A DNA stretch of 8,683 nt. Origin: Gammaproteobacteria bacterium (GTDB taxonomy: Bacteria > Pseudomonadota > Gammaproteobacteria > J113). Location of the stretch: positions 1 to 8,683 of the forward strand of contig RFJX01000125.1 in NCBI GenBank assembly GCA_003694425.1. Direction: 5' to 3'. This document shows, piece by piece, positions 7,266-8,683 of this stretch. Position 1 is the stretch's first letter. The number at the start of each line of letters is the position of its first letter. The translations under genes were made by a program, and so were the position numbers. Below the pieces are notes generated by a model that was not told the origin of the DNA, ran no database searches, and saw nothing but the letters and a program-made list of their open reading frames with translations.

Positions 7266-7281
7266 TGTGATAGGCTTCGCA
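7266..7281. promoter_or_regulatory. CRP-type operator between crp and yhfA
   Basis: TGTGA-TAGGCT-TCGCA matches the CRP/Vfr consensus TGTGA-N6-TCACA at 9 of 10 fixed positions. It sits in the short divergent region, directly upstream of the candidate crp -35 and 20 bases before the yhfA start. Both crp and Pseudomonas vfr are known to be autoregulated, so autoregulation is a reasonable inference. Placement at about -45 of the crp promoter is compatible with near-class II activation. For yhfA it could block the promoter. Confidence 0.6.
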
Positions 7282-7300
7282 CTTTCCGAGGGGCAGGCGC

Positions 7301-7732
7301 ATGAAGGCACGGGTCAAGTGGGTCGAGCAGGCCACCTTCCTGGGTGAATCCGGGAGTGGTCATGCCGTGGTGATGGATGGCCCCCCCGAGGAAGGCGGGC
7401 GCAATCTCGGAGTACGCCCCATGGAGATGGTGCTGCTCGGCATGGGCGGGTGCACGGCCTTCGACGTGGTGCACATCCTGCGACGGGCCCGCCAGCCCGT
7501 GCTCGACTGCGTCGTCGAGCTGGAGGCGGAGCGGGCCGAGACACCGCCCAAGGTGTTCACGCGCATCCACGTCCACTTCATCGTCACCGGCCGCGGACTC
7601 GCCGAGAAACAGGTGGCACGCGCCGTGCAGCTGTCTGCCGAGAAGTACTGCTCGGCCTCCATCATGCTCGGTAAGACGGCCCAGATCACCCACGATTTCG
7701 AGATCCGGGACGCCGACGCAGGCGGACGCTGA
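7301..7732 (+). CDS. yhfA: YhfA-like OsmC family protein
   Basis: This is an OsmC/Ohr-fold protein of 143 aa. The family includes thiol peroxidases that act on organic hydroperoxides through two cysteines, but the role of the YhfA branch is not established. Both conserved cysteines are present: C51 in [10 protein letters not shown] and C117 in [12 protein letters not shown]. The start [21 protein letters not shown] and the middle [12 protein letters not shown] resemble E. coli YhfA closely. GAGGGG at 7288-7293 lies 7 bases before the ATG. It is divergent from crp, as yhfA is in E. coli, and is followed by speD, the order known from Pseudomonas aeruginosa vfr-PA0653-speD. The conserved position suggests orthology; function in this organism is unknown. 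Confidence 0.93.
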   Translation: MKARVKWVEQATFLGESGSGHAVVMDGPPEEGGRNLGVRPMEMVLLGMGGCTAFDVVHILRRARQPVLDCVVELEAERAETPPKVFTRIHVHFIVTGRGLAEKQVARAVQLSAEKYCSASIMLGKTAQITHDFEIRDADAGGR

Positions 7733-7743
7733 GCCGGTCCGGC

Positions 7744-7752
7744 TGGTATCAT
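7744..7752 (+). promoter_or_regulatory. candidate extended -10 promoter for speD
   Basis: TGGTATCAT holds an extended TG-N motif and a 5 of 6 match to TATAAT. No clear -35 is seen near 7724-7729, which extended -10 promoters can do without. The predicted start near 7759 would give speD a leader of about 50 bases, independent of yhfA. Confidence 0.4.
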
Positions 7753-7809
7753 ATTCAATTGAGCCGATCACCTGCCGCCCGGCCAGCCGATCTCAGCGGG
7801 GGTCCAGCG

Positions 7810-8607
7810 ATGCCGATGAAGAAACTCAAGCTGCACGGCTTCAACAATCTCACCAAGACCCTGAGCTTCAACATCTACGACATCTGCTACGCCAAGATGC
7901 CGGAGCATGTGCGCGAGTACATCGAGTACATCGACGAGGCCTACAATGCCGACCGGCTGACGCGTATCCTCGAGGAAGTGGCCGACATCATCGGGGCCAA
8001 CATCCTCAACGTCGCGCACCAGGACTACGATCCCCAGGGGGCGAGCGTCACCATGCTCATCTCGGAGGAACCGGTGCTGCCACGGACCGCGCTCGTGGAC
8101 CGCGAAGCCCCCGGTCCCCTGCCCGACGCCGTCGTGGCCCACCTCGACAAGAGCCACATCGCGGTGCACACCTATCCCGAGAGCCACCCGGACAACGGGA
8201 TCAGCACCTTCCGCGCCGACATCGACGTCTCCACCTGTGGACGCATCTCGCCGCTCAAGGCGCTCAATTTCCTCATCCACAGCTTCGAGTCGGACATCGT
8301 CACGATCGATTACCGGGTACGCGGATTCACGCGCGACGTCTCCGGGACCAAGCATTTCATCGATCACCGCATCAATTCCATCCAGAACTTCATGAGCGAG
8401 GACACCAAGCGCCGCTACGAGATGATCGATGTCAACATCTACCAGGAGAACATCTTCCACACCAAGATGCTGCTCAAGGAGTTCGAGCTCGACAACTACC
8501 TCTTCGGCACCGGCGTGGACGAGCTCACCGAGGAGGAGAAGTCGGAGATCCGCGAACGCCTGCGCCGCGAGATGCTGGAGATCTTCTACGGGCGGAACAT
8601 GGATTGA
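7810..8607 (+). CDS. speD: S-adenosylmethionine decarboxylase proenzyme
   Basis: SpeD decarboxylates S-adenosylmethionine to supply the aminopropyl group for spermidine synthesis. The 265-aa proenzyme cleaves itself into two chains and turns the new N-terminal serine into the pyruvoyl cofactor. The cleavage site is K114-S115 in [17 protein letters not shown]. The catalytic cysteine is C143 in [52 protein letters not shown] and [20 protein letters not shown] are nearly identical to E. coli SpeD. The start at ATG 7810 was chosen because GGGGG at 7798-7802 lies 7 bases before it. ATG 7816 matches the E. coli start but has poorer spacing. An in-frame TTG at 7759 gives an unrelated N-terminus and was rejected. 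The protein is complete. Confidence 0.97.
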   Translation: MPMKKLKLHGFNNLTKTLSFNIYDICYAKMPEHVREYIEYIDEAYNADRLTRILEEVADIIGANILNVAHQDYDPQGASVTMLISEEPVLPRTALVDREAPGPLPDAVVAHLDKSHIAVHTYPESHPDNGISTFRADIDVSTCGRISPLKALNFLIHSFESDIVTIDYRVRGFTRDVSGTKHFIDHRINSIQNFMSEDTKRRYEMIDVNIYQENIFHTKMLLKEFELDNYLFGTGVDELTEEEKSEIRERLRREMLEIFYGRNMD

Positions 8608-8611
8608 GGGG

Positions 8612-8683
8612 GGAGATAGAAGCTGGAAGCTGGGAGCTAGGAGCTGGAAGATAGAAGACAGAAGCTAGAAGCTAGAAGCTAGA
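8612..8683. repeat. degenerate 7-bp tandem repeat (GAAGCTA-type)
   Basis: Ten consecutive heptads can be read from 8612 to 8681 in the order GGAGATA, GAAGCTG twice, GGAGCTA, GGAGCTG, GAAGATA, GAAGACA and GAAGCTA three times. The next unit starts at the window edge, so the array continues. It starts four bases after the speD stop, in an A+G-rich stretch with no visible gene or terminator. It resembles the short tandemly repeated heptamer families found between genes in some bacteria. Its role is unknown. Confidence 0.85.

Noticed and set aside
7732..7744. AGCCGG-T-CCGGCT inverted repeat just after yhfA
   Set aside because: The centre is too tight for a full stem, there is no T tract, and it precedes the speD promoter candidate. 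Too weak to call a terminator.
7193..7771. Upstream extension of the crp frame across yhfA on the - strand
   Set aside because: It is the antisense of yhfA. The CRP family starts at about the ATG at 7192, and the promoter and operator lie inside the extension.
7377..8654. A 425-codon + strand frame overlapping yhfA and speD
   Set aside because: It is an out-of-frame reading of two well-identified genes, with Arg/His/Pro-rich low-complexity sequence.
1..8683. CRISPR arrays, tRNA or rRNA genes, insertion sequences, defence or secretion systems
   Set aside because: None was seen. The only tandem repeat is the 7-bp array, which has no spacers, and all long frames on the coding strands belong to nap, crp, yhfA and speD.

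Overview
The window reads as the chromosome of a GC-rich gammaproteobacterium capable of nitrate respiration or nitrate-based redox balancing. The evidence is a periplasmic nitrate reductase operon in exactly the Escherichia coli order (napF-D-A-G-H-B-C), next to a crp-yhfA-speD cluster. The crp product is close to Pseudomonas Vfr and E. coli CRP, and SpeD is of the short enterobacterial/pseudomonad type. I cannot name a genus from the sequence.

Layout: 1-179 is a non-coding control region with two FNR/Anr/Dnr-like palindromes (65-78 and 137-150) and a candidate -10 element. 180-6515 is the nap operon on the + strand. It is tightly packed: napF/D, napD/A, napG/H and napH/B each overlap by 4 bases (ATGA), napA and napG are 15 bases apart, and napB and napC are 43 bases apart around a small hairpin. 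A perfect 14-bp inverted repeat (6521-6554) lies between napC and the convergent crp gene. crp runs on the - strand (6545-7192). It shares a short intergenic region, containing a 9/10 match to the CRP operator half-sites, with the divergent OsmC-family gene yhfA (7301-7732). speD (7810-8607) follows, and the window ends in a degenerate 7-bp tandem repeat (8612-8683).

How the genes work together: NapA (bis-MGD molybdenum, one [4Fe-4S]) reduces nitrate to nitrite in the periplasm and takes electrons from the dihaem NapB. Two quinol-oxidising routes are encoded: the membrane tetrahaem NapC and the iron-sulfur pair NapG/NapH. NapD is the chaperone for the NapA Tat signal, and NapF is a cytoplasmic ferredoxin-like accessory. 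No cytochrome c maturation genes, napE or napK are present in the window. The paired FNR-like boxes suggest oxygen- or NO-responsive control of nap. crp appears autoregulated, and speD makes decarboxylated SAM for spermidine synthesis.

I see no previously undescribed system. The points worth a second look are the odd 5' end of napF, the paired FNR boxes, the C-terminal extension of NapG, the operon junction with the conserved crp cluster, the CRP operator, and the heptad repeat.
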